Counted from the stretch's first letter, positions 8,701 through 17,033 are shown. The stretch is DNA of 64,000 nucleotides from Mycobacterium bourgelatii (GCF_010723575.1 NZ_BLKZ01000001.1:1178001-1242000); one strand, 5' to 3'. Notes: generated by a model from the sequence alone, not told the origin. A program made the numbers and translations.

Positions 8701-11225
8701 ACGGTAATGGGCCCGGTCGTGAAATCGATCGGCGCGACCATTGAGGGGATTGCCTGAGAAAGGCTGAAAGGCGCGACCTCCCCCGCGATGCGGAGCCCGA
8801 TGACAGGCACAACGAGGTCTAGGGGAAATGAACTCACCTTGATGGCAGCGTTGATCTGGCTGATGGCAAGGTTTCCCGTTCCGCGGAAGGGGAGTATGTC
8901 AATGGGCTGGTCGGTAAAGAAGCCATAGTTGGTGTTCCCGTGCAGCCCACCATGGATAGCCGGCAGGGGAATTGACGGGAGCCCCAAGTTGAGGCCGACG
9001 TTGCCGGTGACACCCCCGTGGATGGCGGGAAGCGCAGGTGCCGCCGGTATGTGTATCGGTCCGACGCTGCCCGTGCTGTACGGGGTGGGTGAAAGGACTT
9101 CGGCGTGGAATTTGAACGGGAACTGGTCGACTTTGAAGCCGTCCGAAAAGATCGTGAATGGATTTAGGCCAGCGGAAAAATTGGTCAGGCTCACGGAGTT
9201 TTCCGGGAAGGTGAGCCCACCGGAGAAAAAGGTTACCGGATCGATGCCACCAGCGAGATCAAGTGACAACAGATTCTGACTCGGAATACTAATGTCCGGC
9301 AGTGCAAATTCAAACGTCTTTAGGCTGATGCTTTCGAATCCAAGCGGGGTGATCTCAAGGTTGGCCGTGACATCGCTTATCACGACATAAGCGGCATCAG
9401 CGAGTGGCCGCAGCATTCTCTCAATGTGGACAGATGGGCCGGTAATTTGGCCGAGGGCCAACTGCGCGTGGATATCGAGGGGGTCCAGCAGGGTGAAGTG
9501 CGTAATGCTGTTTTCAGCCAGCGCTACGGTGCCCGACACGTGCAATGGAATGTGAGGCACGGACATTTGGGGCAACGTAAAACTGCCGACGGTGACCGAT
9601 GCATTGGTGATGGCCACGTGCGTCGCGGGCATCGAGATTGGTGCCACGTTCAGGGCTCCGAGGGAGCCATTGAGGTCGATGTGCAGCGGGATCGTCGGCA
9701 ACGGGAAAATGGGCACGACTCGGTCAGCCGTGACGGCCAGGTGCAGTTGGCTGGGAATGGCGTCGATCGTGATTGCCGGAGTGCTGAGGCCGTCGATTTG
9801 ACCGGCAATGTTGATCGTCACCGGGATTGCTTGCTCCGGGAGCGAGAATCCGGGAATGGTGAAACCGCCGGTTCCCGCGGACGCGCCGACATCTAGATGG
9901 ATCGGATTGTCAGGGATGTTCAGGCCGCTCGGAAAAAGGGTGATCGGCGGAATGGACAGACCAACTTGCGCGGTGGTCGCATTCACTCCCAGATTGACTT
10001 CGAGCACCCCGGTTCCGAAAAGAAAATTAAAGATTTGGATCGGCCCGGTGGGCACAATGTTGAAGGCGGGAATGGGGATGATCTCATTCGGTATCACCGC
10101 GCCGGGAAAGACCGTAATGGGTGACATGTTGAGGGGGCCGATGTCAATCGGTATCGAAATGCCCGCCAACGGAATCGCGGGCACGTGGATGTCCGGAACG
10201 GTCACCGGACCCAGGTAGAAGGTGTGATTGAAGTTCAGCGGAATCGTCGGAAGAATCTGGATGGGCTGAATGTTGATCGGACCAATGCCACCAGCCACAT
10301 TGAGGTCCAACGGCAACGTAATGGGGAAGAGATCAAGATCGGCGCCAGGGTTAACCGAGCGGATGAAGCTGTTGATGAACCCGTCCAGGTCCACTCCGGC
10401 CACGCTGGCTGCGCCACCAGTCGCTGAACTAGGGGCATTGAACCCCCATTGGGTGAGCCAACTTCGCAACAGGCCCGTGCCGGCCACGCTCAAATTCGAA
10501 CCCAGAGTGGGAAATGCTAATGGGCCACCCGTACTTGACCAGCCGAAACTCCCGACGCCGGGAAGATGACCGCCGATCCCGATCTGGCTGTCGACCCTCA
10601 ACCCGGTAACTCCGGTCAAGGCGGCCAGCGGCGAGCCGAGGTGTTGACCGGCGGTGGCGATCGAGCCGACGCTCCCGCTGACGGCGCCCAATCCGCCAAG
10701 GCCGGCCAGTGCAGGTCGGGCGAACTCCTGCAACTTGGAGACCAGTAGTGACACGTCGACGTGGTATCCGGCCATCGCGGCCACATCCTTGGCCCACATC
10801 AACTCGTAGTCCCACTCGACGGCAGCGATCGCGGGGGAGTTCTGGCCGAAGATATTGGACAACGCCAACGACACCAGCTCGGACCGGTTGGCCGCGATCA
10901 CCAGGGGGTCCACGGTCGCGGCCAGAGCCGTTTCGAATGCGCTGACCACTCCGAGGGCCTGGGTGGCCGTCGACTCGGCCGAGGCGGCCGCGGCGCTCAA
11001 CCAGCTGGTGTACGGAGCAGCGGCCTCCGCCATCGCCGTCGCCGAGGCGCCCTGCCACGGACCGCCGACCAAACTCGATGTCACCGAGGCGAACGAATCG
11101 GCCGCAGTTGCCAATTCGGCCGACAGCCCTTTCCATGCCGTCGCGGCCTCGAGCAGAGGCGCCGTACCGGCACCTGCATGCATCAGAGCCGAGTTGATCT
11201 CAGGGGGAAGCGCCAGGAAGCTCAC
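5739..11225 (-). CDS. PPE-MPTR family protein (1828 aa)
   Basis: The GTG start (MSFLALPPEINSALM) follows a GGAAGG site. Residues 1-180 form a PPE domain with the WxG turn (PWQGASA) and a typical SNIFGQNSPAIAAVEWDYELMW end. Two repeat styles follow. Residues ~180-930 and ~1160-1828 are hydrophobic repeats built on IPxIPL/GPIxIP and xxFPGGLxIPxNxI units. Residues ~938-1158 (about 7750-8410) are classic MPTR Asn-x-Gly-x-Gly-Asn repeats. PPE-MPTR proteins are exported by ESX-5 and are surface or capsule associated. The next gene downstream is a PE_PGRS gene on the same strand, an arrangement that differs from the usual short-PE/PPE pair. The family call is secure; a specific function is not inferable. 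Confidence 0.95.
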   Translation of the reverse strand: MSFLALPPEINSALMHAGAGTAPLLEAATAWKGLSAELATAADSFASVTSSLVGGPWQGASATAMAEAAAPYTSWLSAAAASAESTATQALGVVSAFETALAATVDPLVIAANRSELVSLALSNIFGQNSPAIAAVEWDYELMWAKDVAAMAGYHVDVSLLVSKLQEFARPALAGLGGLGAVSGSVGSIATAGQHLGSPLAALTGVTGLRVDSQIGIGGHLPGVGSFGWSSTGGPLAFPTLGSNLSVAGTGLLRSWLTQWGFNAPSSATGGAASVAGVDLDGFINSFIRSVNPGADLDLFPITLPLDLNVAGGIGPINIQPIQILPTIPLNFNHTFYLGPVTVPDIHVPAIPLAGISIPIDIGPLNMSPITVFPGAVIPNEIIPIPAFNIVPTGPIQIFNFLFGTGVLEVNLGVNATTAQVGLSIPPITLFPSGLNIPDNPIHLDVGASAGTGGFTIPGFSLPEQAIPVTINIAGQIDGLSTPAITIDAIPSQLHLAVTADRVVPIFPLPTIPLHIDLNGSLGALNVAPISMPATHVAITNASVTVGSFTLPQMSVPHIPLHVSGTVALAENSITHFTLLDPLDIHAQLALGQITGPSVHIERMLRPLADAAYVVISDVTANLEITPLGFESISLKTFEFALPDISIPSQNLLSLDLAGGIDPVTFFSGGLTFPENSVSLTNFSAGLNPFTIFSDGFKVDQFPFKFHAEVLSPTPYSTGSVGPIHIPAAPALPAIHGGVTGNVGLNLGLPSIPLPAIHGGLHGNTNYGFFTDQPIDILPFRGTGNLAISQINAAIKVSSFPLDLVVPVIGLRIAGEVAPFSLSQAIPSMVAPIDFTTGPITVPPLSLTGSIPLELPFDVLSAITVPGITHSQSIPLDFAFDTPALSIPETTIAAISFGGNMANSAGGGWTALLNAFADNVVNAGPRLSTALDAGVDWLGHQLSNAGLGNAGVYNLGSGNLGDFNFGGGNVGSYNLGWGNIGVANIGLGNSALGTLMGQNFGFGNSGSGNIGFGNTGNGNIGIGNTGNGNSGIGLIGDNRSGFGGWNSGSGNVGLFNSGTGNWGLFNSGINNSGFGNSGESNTGLFNAGLANTGVGNAGAYNRGGFNAGVLNTGAFNPGNANTGWFNSGHANTGIANSGNSNIGVLISGNHSVGALFTGDFAGGAGINILDINENLGPIHIDPIHVPGLPIDINETFYIGPFTIPQIDVPAIPLDIHQGLTLPAITLFEGLHLPAQVHTIPIEIPAGSASTLTLPVIKYTAQAHFGVLPPLNPQDFFIGQTSDPRSTSGQPTTGITFHFAESSGRTGHITLNLPEINIPKIATSPVPLSIDVTGGIPAFSLFPGGLSIPENPIPVNLSVTGGLQPFTIFPDGYTIDPIPLHLRLDANLLNPFDGIPPSLNLVDFHVYGGLGPVAIPDLPIPAIPLSLTANLSHGDFTIPQLQLPNIPVQISGNIGLGPIGIESQPIAAIWGDPLATIHFDASQSAGMRIDPFYVWSPSNSLWDPATTGPSFIAFGTDWQGAPFPLPHGPLIIGGASSGPWSATISGGMLAFNTPAVMIDQIPLGFQVPGGFDGATIFPGGLTFPANNLLNLDLAAGTQAFTIPARTIQAISADLHAIVSIATPDNPWPPYNLLKVNATGGVGPFVFPSFHIPSIPLGFELGGGIGPITIPSFSTPPISLGLDPFASLGPVTVHPISFDQIILQIDGIEVSAMTTGASTSSIQMRVSGLAGAIVDLGGTTAGSTTPPFGIPGFSVVTPPGGGIPGFGFPVDPITITLPLSVTIPSLTFPGVSIPHLPLGLGLSGGLPAFDLPSITIDRIPINLAGNLTLF

Positions 11226-11939
11226 TGCCTCACCTTCCGCCTTAAGTTGTCAACCTGTCAGCGCATTAAATTGACGCCTGCGCAGCATGTATAGCGCAGA
11301 ACGTCACAGCTTTTCGGTCCTTTCGGCGAAGTGTGGGCAAATTGCCTAGTCCGACAGTCACGCCGTTCCGCCGCTGGTCGACCGGTTGCACGGCCCCGTA
11401 GGATACGTGCACGTATACGATACATACCTGTATGTGGCACCGTATGGAGGCATGACGAAAAGGAGAATTCGTCCCGACGCCCGCGCGCACTCAGTTGGAG
11501 TCGGCTTTCGAACGCGAGTTGCACGGGTGGCTACCAGAACGCCTGCAACCCGTCAACGCACCTTTTCTTCAGCGTGACTTTTTCACGTCCACCGTGTGAG
11601 TTGCCGCCCGGTCTCTCGACAACGTGCAGCAAACTGCGGCCGAACTCCCGCGATACCGAAGAACGGGTGGGTCAGCGTGGGCGTCCCGTGGTGCTTCGCC
11701 CCGCGTCGTCACATCGCTGGTAGCAGGTTCAACCATTAGGCTTCCCGCCATGCATGTGGCACCCGGTGTTCTGGAGTGCGGCATCCTCATGCGCTGTCGT
11801 CGCTGACCCGCCAGTCCTCTCTGCGCGATCTGGCGTGGCGTGAGCGGAACGTCCGTGGCGTTCGACCACATTCGCGCAGCCACGGAATCACGATTTCGCC
11901 GCGTAGGCGAATAGCCATGTCTGAGAAGGAGACTTACCG
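11226..11939. other. 714-bp intergenic region with palindromes, no convincing gene
   Basis: This region separates the leftward PPE gene from rightward cysA. It holds two adjacent palindromes (separate entry). A short plus-strand reading frame, TTG 11495 to the stop ending at 11599 (34 codons), looks protein-like (ESAFERELHGWLPERLQ...FLQRDFF) but has no good start and may be a relic. Near cysA there are two weak hairpins: 7-bp arms CCGTGGC/GCCACGG at 11853-11859 and 11879-11885, and 6-bp arms TTCGCC/GGCGAA at 11895-11911, followed by the cysA ribosome site. The hairpins could be a leader structure or chance. Confidence 0.45.
11403..11435. promoter_or_regulatory. Paired palindromes, operator-like
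   Basis: A perfect 14-bp palindrome ATACGTGCACGTAT (11403-11416) is followed after 5 bp by an inverted repeat ACATAC-CT-GTATGT (11422-11435). Both are AT-richer than their surroundings and lie 178 bp upstream of the PPE start and about 500 bp upstream of cysA. Two neighbouring symmetric sites of equal size are typical of dimeric regulator binding. The regulator is unknown. Confidence 0.5.
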
Positions 11940-13001
11940 ATGACGGACACGAGCAATCCCGCGATTGTGGTGCGTGATGCCTATAAGAATTACGGCGATT
12001 TCGTTGCGCTGGATCATGTGGACTTTGAGGTGCCCAGTGGGTCGTTGACGGCGTTGTTGGGGCCGAGTGGTTCGGGCAAGTCGACGTTGTTGCGCACGAT
12101 CGCGGGTCTGGATCAGCCTGATTCGGGGATGGTGACGATCAATGGTCGTGACGTGACTCGGGTGCCGCCGCAGCGGCGGGGTATCGGGTTTGTGTTTCAG
12201 CATTATGCGGCGTTTAAGCATCTGACGGTGCGCGACAACGTGGCCTATGGGTTGAAGATCCGCAAGCGGCCCAAGGCGGAGATCAAAAAGAAGGTCGATG
12301 ATCTGTTGGAGGTGGTGGGGCTTAGCGGGTTTCAGCGTCGTTATCCCAATCAGCTCTCCGGTGGTCAGCGTCAGCGGATGGCGTTGGCGCGGGCGTTGGC
12401 GGTGGATCCGGAGGTGTTGTTGCTCGATGAGCCGTTTGGGGCGCTGGATGCCAAGGTGCGGGAGGATCTGCGCAGTTGGTTGCGCCGGTTGCATGACGAG
12501 GTGCATGTGACCACGGTGTTGGTGACGCATGATCAGGCTGAGGCGTTGGATGTGGCCGATCGGATTGCGGTGCTGAACAAGGGGCGTATCGAGCAGGTCG
12601 GATCGCCCACCGAGGTGTATGACACCCCGGCCAATCCGTTTGTCATGTCGTTCCTGGGTGCGGTGTCCACCCTCAACGGCGCATTGGTCCGCCCGCACGA
12701 CATCCGGGTCGGACGCAGCCCTGAGTTGGCGATCGAGGGCGGTGACCGCAGCGCGGACTCGCTCGGGGTGTTGCCCGCCACCGTGGATCGAGTGGTGGCA
12801 CTGGGCTTCGAGGTTCGGGTGGAGTTGACCGGTGCCGACGGAGCGCCCTTCACCGCGCAGATCACCCGCGGTGACGCCGAGGCGCTGGCCCTGAAGGACG
12901 GCGACACCGTCTACGTCCGAGCCACCCGGGTCCCGCCGATCGCCGCGAAAGCTGACGACGCGGGTGCCGAGGACGACGAGGCCGCCCTGACCTCTGTATG
13001 A
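11940..13001 (+). CDS. cysA: Sulfate/thiosulfate ABC transporter ATP-binding protein
   Basis: This 353-aa ATPase closely matches mycobacterial CysA1 from memory. It has Walker A GPSGSGKST (41-49), Q-loop FQHY (87), signature LSGGQRQR (139-146), Walker B VLLLDEPFGALD (159-170), switch His in VTHD (197), and a C-terminal TOBE-type domain to 353. CysA powers sulfate/thiosulfate import with CysT/CysW permeases and a binding protein, but none of those partners is in this window, so this is an orphan copy. The start ATG follows GAAGGAGA. The 5' two thirds (to ~12,640) uses G/T-ending codons heavily, while the last third uses C-ending codons like its neighbours; this suggests a mosaic origin. A short CTCTGTATGAC direct repeat sits at the stop. 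Confidence 0.88.
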   Translation: MTDTSNPAIVVRDAYKNYGDFVALDHVDFEVPSGSLTALLGPSGSGKSTLLRTIAGLDQPDSGMVTINGRDVTRVPPQRRGIGFVFQHYAAFKHLTVRDNVAYGLKIRKRPKAEIKKKVDDLLEVVGLSGFQRRYPNQLSGGQRQRMALARALAVDPEVLLLDEPFGALDAKVREDLRSWLRRLHDEVHVTTVLVTHDQAEALDVADRIAVLNKGRIEQVGSPTEVYDTPANPFVMSFLGAVSTLNGALVRPHDIRVGRSPELAIEGGDRSADSLGVLPATVDRVVALGFEVRVELTGADGAPFTAQITRGDAEALALKDGDTVYVRATRVPPIAAKADDAGAEDDEAALTSV

Positions 13002-13022
13002 CCCTCTGTATGACGCCCCGCG

Positions 13023-14519
13023 CTAGTCGGGTTCGCCGTACTCGTCGAACCAGTACGCGAGCTTGCCCCGTCTGCTCACCGCACGAAGTCTCGATTCGGT
13101 GGCCGTGCGCGTCTTGCTGGTCGTGACGATCAACAATTCATCGCCGGCCTGAATGCGCGTGTCGGGCATCGGGACAAAGGTATGGCCCTTGCGGATGATC
13201 AGCGTGATCACCGCGGGGTCGGGCAATCGCAGCTCGACGATGGTGACGTTGTGCAACCGCGACTCTGGCTGCACCGTCATGGTCAGCAGTTCGGCGTCGA
13301 GCACGTCGAGAGGTGCCGCTTCGACCTGAATCTCGCGCGTCGTTTCGCGCGTGATTAGTCCCAACCTCTGCGCGATGGGGCGCAGGCTCGGGGCCTGTAT
13401 GACGGTGAAGACCAGCACCAGCATGAAAACGATGTTGAGCAGGCGGTAACTATCGGCAACGCCCGCGACCACCGGGAAGGTGGCCAACACAATCGGGACC
13501 GCGCCTCGCAACCCGGCCCACGATAGAAACGCCTGCTCCCGCCAGGGAATGCGGAACCAGAGCAGAGATGCCACCACCGACAGAGGCCGCGCGACCAGCA
13601 GCAGCAGCAGGCCGATCACCACCGCCGGGATCGCGTCATGCGCCACTTCGCTCGGGTCCACGAGGAGCCCCAGCAGCACGAACAACCCGATCTGCGCCAG
13701 CCAGCCGACCCCCTCCGCGAAGGACCTGGTCGCGGCTCGGTGGGGTAGTCCGGAGTTTGCCAGGACCACCGAGGCCAGGTACGCGGCGATGAATCCACTG
13801 GCCTGGCTCTCACCGGCTGCCGAGAACGCGACCAGCCCCAACCCGAAGGTCGAAACCGGATACAAACCGGACGCCGGCAGTGCGATGCGGCGCAGCGCTA
13901 TCGCGCCGAGGTAACCGATCGCCAGTCCGAGCGCGCCGCCGACGGCGAGCTGGAAAAGCAGATCAAGGATCGCCCCCTCCGGCTCGAACACGAAGGGCAC
14001 GGAGCTGAACATGAGCACCAGAATCACGGCGGGTGCGTCGTTGAACCCGGATTCGGCCTCCAGCAGCCCGGCTATGCGCCGGGGCAGGGGGAGCACTCTC
14101 AGGACCGAGAACACCGCCGCGGCGTCGGTAGAGCACACGATGGCGCCCAGCAACAGCGAGACTTGCCAGTCGATGCCCAACAAGAAATGCGTCCCGACCG
14201 CGGTCACCGCCATGCTGATGACGACGCCGACGGTGGCCAACGAAACCGCCGGGGCCAGCACCGAACGAATGTCGGAAAACTGGGTGGTCAGGCCGCCTTC
14301 GATGAGGATCAGCGCCAGAGCGGCCGTCCCCACATTCCGCGCCAGCTGCACGTCGTCGAACTGCACGCCGAGCCCGTCTTCGCCGACAGCAACACCGACC
14401 AGCAGGAACAGCAGCATGCTGGGAAACCCGATACGGGTCGCCAAGCGGGTACCCACGATGCTGGCAAGCAGCACGAGGCCACCGATCAGCATGGCTAGGT
14501 ACAGCTGCGGCAAGCTCAC
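13023..14519 (-). CDS. CPA1-type K+(Na+)/H+ antiporter with C-terminal TrkA_C domain
   Basis: The 498-aa membrane protein begins at a GTG (MSLPQLYLAMLIGG). About 12 hydrophobic segments cover residues 1-390. It contains the CPA1/NhaP hallmark SGFNDAPAVIL around residue 165 (the Asn-Asp pair of the ion site) and a GLRGAVPIVLA segment near residue 345. Residues ~400-480 are a soluble RCK-C/TrkA_C-type domain (LHNVTIVELRLPDPAVITLIIRKG... GDELLIVTT) that usually binds a regulatory ligand. It lies divergent to the RCK protein starting at 14673, a likely functional partner. Which cation it exchanges cannot be told from sequence. Confidence 0.88.
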   Translation of the reverse strand: MSLPQLYLAMLIGGLVLLASIVGTRLATRIGFPSMLLFLLVGVAVGEDGLGVQFDDVQLARNVGTAALALILIEGGLTTQFSDIRSVLAPAVSLATVGVVISMAVTAVGTHFLLGIDWQVSLLLGAIVCSTDAAAVFSVLRVLPLPRRIAGLLEAESGFNDAPAVILVLMFSSVPFVFEPEGAILDLLFQLAVGGALGLAIGYLGAIALRRIALPASGLYPVSTFGLGLVAFSAAGESQASGFIAAYLASVVLANSGLPHRAATRSFAEGVGWLAQIGLFVLLGLLVDPSEVAHDAIPAVVIGLLLLLVARPLSVVASLLWFRIPWREQAFLSWAGLRGAVPIVLATFPVVAGVADSYRLLNIVFMLVLVFTVIQAPSLRPIAQRLGLITRETTREIQVEAAPLDVLDAELLTMTVQPESRLHNVTIVELRLPDPAVITLIIRKGHTFVPMPDTRIQAGDELLIVTTSKTRTATESRLRAVSRRGKLAYWFDEYGEPD

Positions 14520-14672
14520 TTCAAATCCCGTCTCAACCCGTCTCAGATGTGCTCGGCGGTGGGCGGTGACTCGGCACCAGGAAATGCTCGCCTGTTAGTA
14601 AATCAGTACTGGCGGCACGGTGCGCGCGGTGCAGGCCGGATGAGCCAAGATGTCTTAGTGGTAAAGCGGAAG

Positions 14673-15371
14673 ATGCGGATCGTCGTAGTGGGCGCCGGTA
14701 ACGTTGGCCGGTCTGTCGCCCGCGAGTTGCTGGACAACGGTCACAAGATCTTGCTGATCGAGCGTCAGCGCAGCAACTTCGAGCCGAACACCGTCCCTGA
14801 AGCGGACTGGTTGAACGCCGACGCCTGCGAATTGTCGTCATTGCAGGAGGCGGGCATCCAGACGTGCGACGTCCTGATCGCGGCCACGGGTGACGACAAG
14901 GCGAATCTCGTGGTGGGTTTGCTGGCCAAGACCGAGTTCGGGGTGCCCCGGGTGGTGGCGAGGATCAACGACCTGCGGAACGAGTGGCTGTTCAGCCAGT
15001 CGTGGGGTATCGACGTGGCGGTTTCGGCCCCGGGCGCGATGGTCGCCGGGATCGAGGGCGCCATTGACGTGGGTCACCTGGTGCGGTTGATGGGGCTGCG
15101 AGAAGGGCTTGCCGCGCTGACCAAGCTCACGCTGCCTGAAGACAATCCGCTGGTCGGGCAGCGCGTGGGTGAGTTGCACCTGCCGAAGAACACGGCCTTG
15201 GTCACGATTCTTCGGGGTGACGGTGTGATTGTCGCCAAGCCCGATGACGTCTTGGCGGCCGGCGACGAGTTGCTGTTCGTCGCCGATAACTCGATGGAGC
15301 CCTCAATCCAATCCGCCATCAGCGCGCACCCGCGCGTGGTGCCCCGGTCCTGGACCGGCGGGCTCGCGTGA
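14673..15371 (+). CDS. TrkA-family potassium regulatory protein (RCK_N + RCK_C), CeoC-like
   Basis: The 232-aa protein has an N-terminal Rossmann RCK_N domain (MRIVVVGAGNVGRSVARELL, acidic ERQ at the end of strand 2, AATGDDKANLV, VPRVVARINDLRNEWLF) and a C-terminal RCK_C domain (LPKNTALVTILRGDGVIVAKPDDVLAAGDELLFVA). It resembles CeoC/TrkB of M. tuberculosis. Such proteins bind NAD(H) or nucleotides at the membrane and gate K+ transporters or antiporters. I chose ATG 14673 because the Rossmann glycine motif begins there; an in-frame ATG at 14640 would add 11 residues. It is divergent from the antiporter across ~150 bp, so the pair probably shares a control region. Confidence 0.87.
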   Translation: MRIVVVGAGNVGRSVARELLDNGHKILLIERQRSNFEPNTVPEADWLNADACELSSLQEAGIQTCDVLIAATGDDKANLVVGLLAKTEFGVPRVVARINDLRNEWLFSQSWGIDVAVSAPGAMVAGIEGAIDVGHLVRLMGLREGLAALTKLTLPEDNPLVGQRVGELHLPKNTALVTILRGDGVIVAKPDDVLAAGDELLFVADNSMEPSIQSAISAHPRVVPRSWTGGLA

Positions 15372-15396
15372 GCTGTCCGGAGCCAGCCGTAGGACG

Positions 15397-15456
15397 GTCG
15401 CGCTGCTCCGCGAGATGTTCGAGAAGATGGTGGTGGCCAAAAACGCCGAGGTAGTC
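15397..15456 (+). pseudogene. Possible relic of a SnoaL-like protein N-terminus
   Basis: Between the RCK gene and the convergent amine oxidase, 20 plus-strand codons read VALLREMFEKMVVAKNAEVV. This looks like the first helix of a mycobacterial SnoaL/NTF2-like protein, but no start of its own and no remaining domain follow; the frame runs on into the antisense of the neighbour. I infer a gene remnant. The short length keeps confidence low. Confidence 0.3.
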
Positions 15457-15472
15457 CTCATCGCACAAGGCT

Positions 15473-16915
15473 TCACCTCAAGCGGCGCATCAACTCCGCC
15501 GCGGCGGATCTTCCGCTGAGCAGCGCGCCGTGCACGTCGCCGGGATTGTCCACGGTGACAGCCTCGCCGGCGAGGTAGAGGCGATCGCCGATCGGTTCCT
15601 GAAGCCGACGGCGGTCGTCAAGGCCGGAACCGGGCGCGTGAAACGAGTAGCAGCCCAGCGCGTAAGGATCGGTGGTCCAACGCGACGACATGACCTGCAC
15701 CGGTGCGACATCGCTGCCGAAGAGCTGTCGAGCAATGGGCAGCGCGTTCGTCATCACTTCACCCGGCGTGGCGTTCTCGACCCATCGACCGCGGTGACCG
15801 GCATTGAATGCCAACACAATTGGCCCCGCAGCGGCGGGCAACGTGAACCACTGCGTCCACATTCCGTCGTCGGAGCCCAGGTAATGGAAGAAGGCGTTTT
15901 CCTCATCCCAGGTCCGTCGATCGAAGCGGAAAAAGCTCTTGGACAGCGCGCCGAACCCTAGGGCGTGCACGGCACGGAGGTGTTGGTCGGGAAGGGGTGG
16001 GTCGAAGGCGATGGCCCCTGACTTCAGGACGCCGAGCGGGGCCGTGACAATGGCGGCACGTCCCTCGAATGACCGGTCGCCGGCCCGTACGGTGACGGAA
16101 GTGCCCCGTCGGACCACCGCGGTGACGACGGTATTCAGCTCGATCTGCAGCCCGTCGGCGAGCAGTCGCGGTATGGCGTCGTAGCCGCTGGTAATGACGA
16201 CCTGCGGGCCGCTGGTGAAGTTGCCCTGATCAAAAGTGTTGGCTGACAGCTGATCCGCGTCAGCGGCGTATTCCTCCTCAATTTCGGAGTTGACGTAGAA
16301 AGCCAACTCGGCGCGTTCGGTGGTGGTCAGCTCTTCGCGGTTGGCCGCGGCTTTGACGGCCGCCGCCACCGTCCCGCCGTCGACTTCCGCGCATGCGTCG
16401 CTGACGAATTGTCGCCAGACCTTGTTGTCGTAGTTGACCCCTGACAGCCGCGGGTCGATCGCCAACTTCGCCGATTCGTAGTAGGCGGTCGGAACCCGTT
16501 GCGCCCGAGCCCGTTCGGCGAGTTCGTTCAATGGATTGTCGGTGGTGCCATGAATCCACGACGCTCCCAGCTCCAGCGGCGTGCCCCAGTCGCGGTTTGT
16601 ATGGATCCGCCCCCCAATTCGACTGCGGGCTTCGATCAACCGCACCGGCCAGCCCGCATCGGCCAGGCTGCGCGCGGCGGCCAGACCCGCCACACCTGCG
16701 CCGACTATCAGCGCCGACTCGTTTCCCGCCGGGATCGGCTCGCCGGCGTGGTGATCGGGCGCGGCGCAGCCGGCCGAAAGTGCGGCGCTGCCGCCCACCG
16801 CCGCCGTTGTCAAAAACTCCCGACGGGATATCGGGGCCACGGCAGCCAGCGTCTCATATTTCATCCTGAGCGCGGGCGATGGCGTAACGTCGGAATCGAG
16901 CTGTTTTGTTTTCAA
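15473..16915 (-). CDS. Exported flavin monoamine oxidase family protein
   Basis: The 480-aa protein carries a twin-arginine signal (SRREFLTTAAVGGSAALSAGC, residues ~30-50) ending in a lipobox-like LSAGC, so it is likely Tat-exported and possibly lipid-anchored. The FAD-binding motif follows (LIVGAGVAGLAAARSLADAG, then EARSRIGGRIHT), and the C-terminal FAD segment is YLAGEAVTVDNPGDVHGALLSG. The family oxidises amines or polyamines with O2, but the substrate is unknown. The listed TTG start has a GAGGA site; ATG 16864 (MKYETLAAV) is an alternative that gives a more usual n-region before the RR. It is convergent with the RCK gene. It is a second, quite different amine oxidase from aofH nearby. 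Confidence 0.87.
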   Translation of the reverse strand: MKTKQLDSDVTPSPALRMKYETLAAVAPISRREFLTTAAVGGSAALSAGCAAPDHHAGEPIPAGNESALIVGAGVAGLAAARSLADAGWPVRLIEARSRIGGRIHTNRDWGTPLELGASWIHGTTDNPLNELAERARAQRVPTAYYESAKLAIDPRLSGVNYDNKVWRQFVSDACAEVDGGTVAAAVKAAANREELTTTERAELAFYVNSEIEEEYAADADQLSANTFDQGNFTSGPQVVITSGYDAIPRLLADGLQIELNTVVTAVVRRGTSVTVRAGDRSFEGRAAIVTAPLGVLKSGAIAFDPPLPDQHLRAVHALGFGALSKSFFRFDRRTWDEENAFFHYLGSDDGMWTQWFTLPAAAGPIVLAFNAGHRGRWVENATPGEVMTNALPIARQLFGSDVAPVQVMSSRWTTDPYALGCYSFHAPGSGLDDRRRLQEPIGDRLYLAGEAVTVDNPGDVHGALLSGRSAAAELMRRLR

Positions 16916-17033
16916 CCGTTGTCCTCACGCATGACCAGCGCGAGCAGATCGACAGGCAATACGACTCCGCCGTCCTACACCCGTAGGCGGTCGATTTCGA
17001 GTGCGAGGGGCCCGGCGCGTGGATCGGAACACA

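Noticed and set aside
11258..11524. Minus-strand 88-codon frame in the intergenic region
   Set aside because: Cys/Arg-rich random-looking sequence that spans the palindromes; no ribosome site or family resemblance.
11816..11939. Possible sulfur-responsive riboswitch ahead of cysA
   Set aside because: Only small hairpins are seen; no conserved SAM or other riboswitch core could be recognised.
11934..12698. Long antisense frame over cysA
   Set aside because: The plus-strand frame has all ABC ATPase motifs; the antisense frame is a composition shadow.
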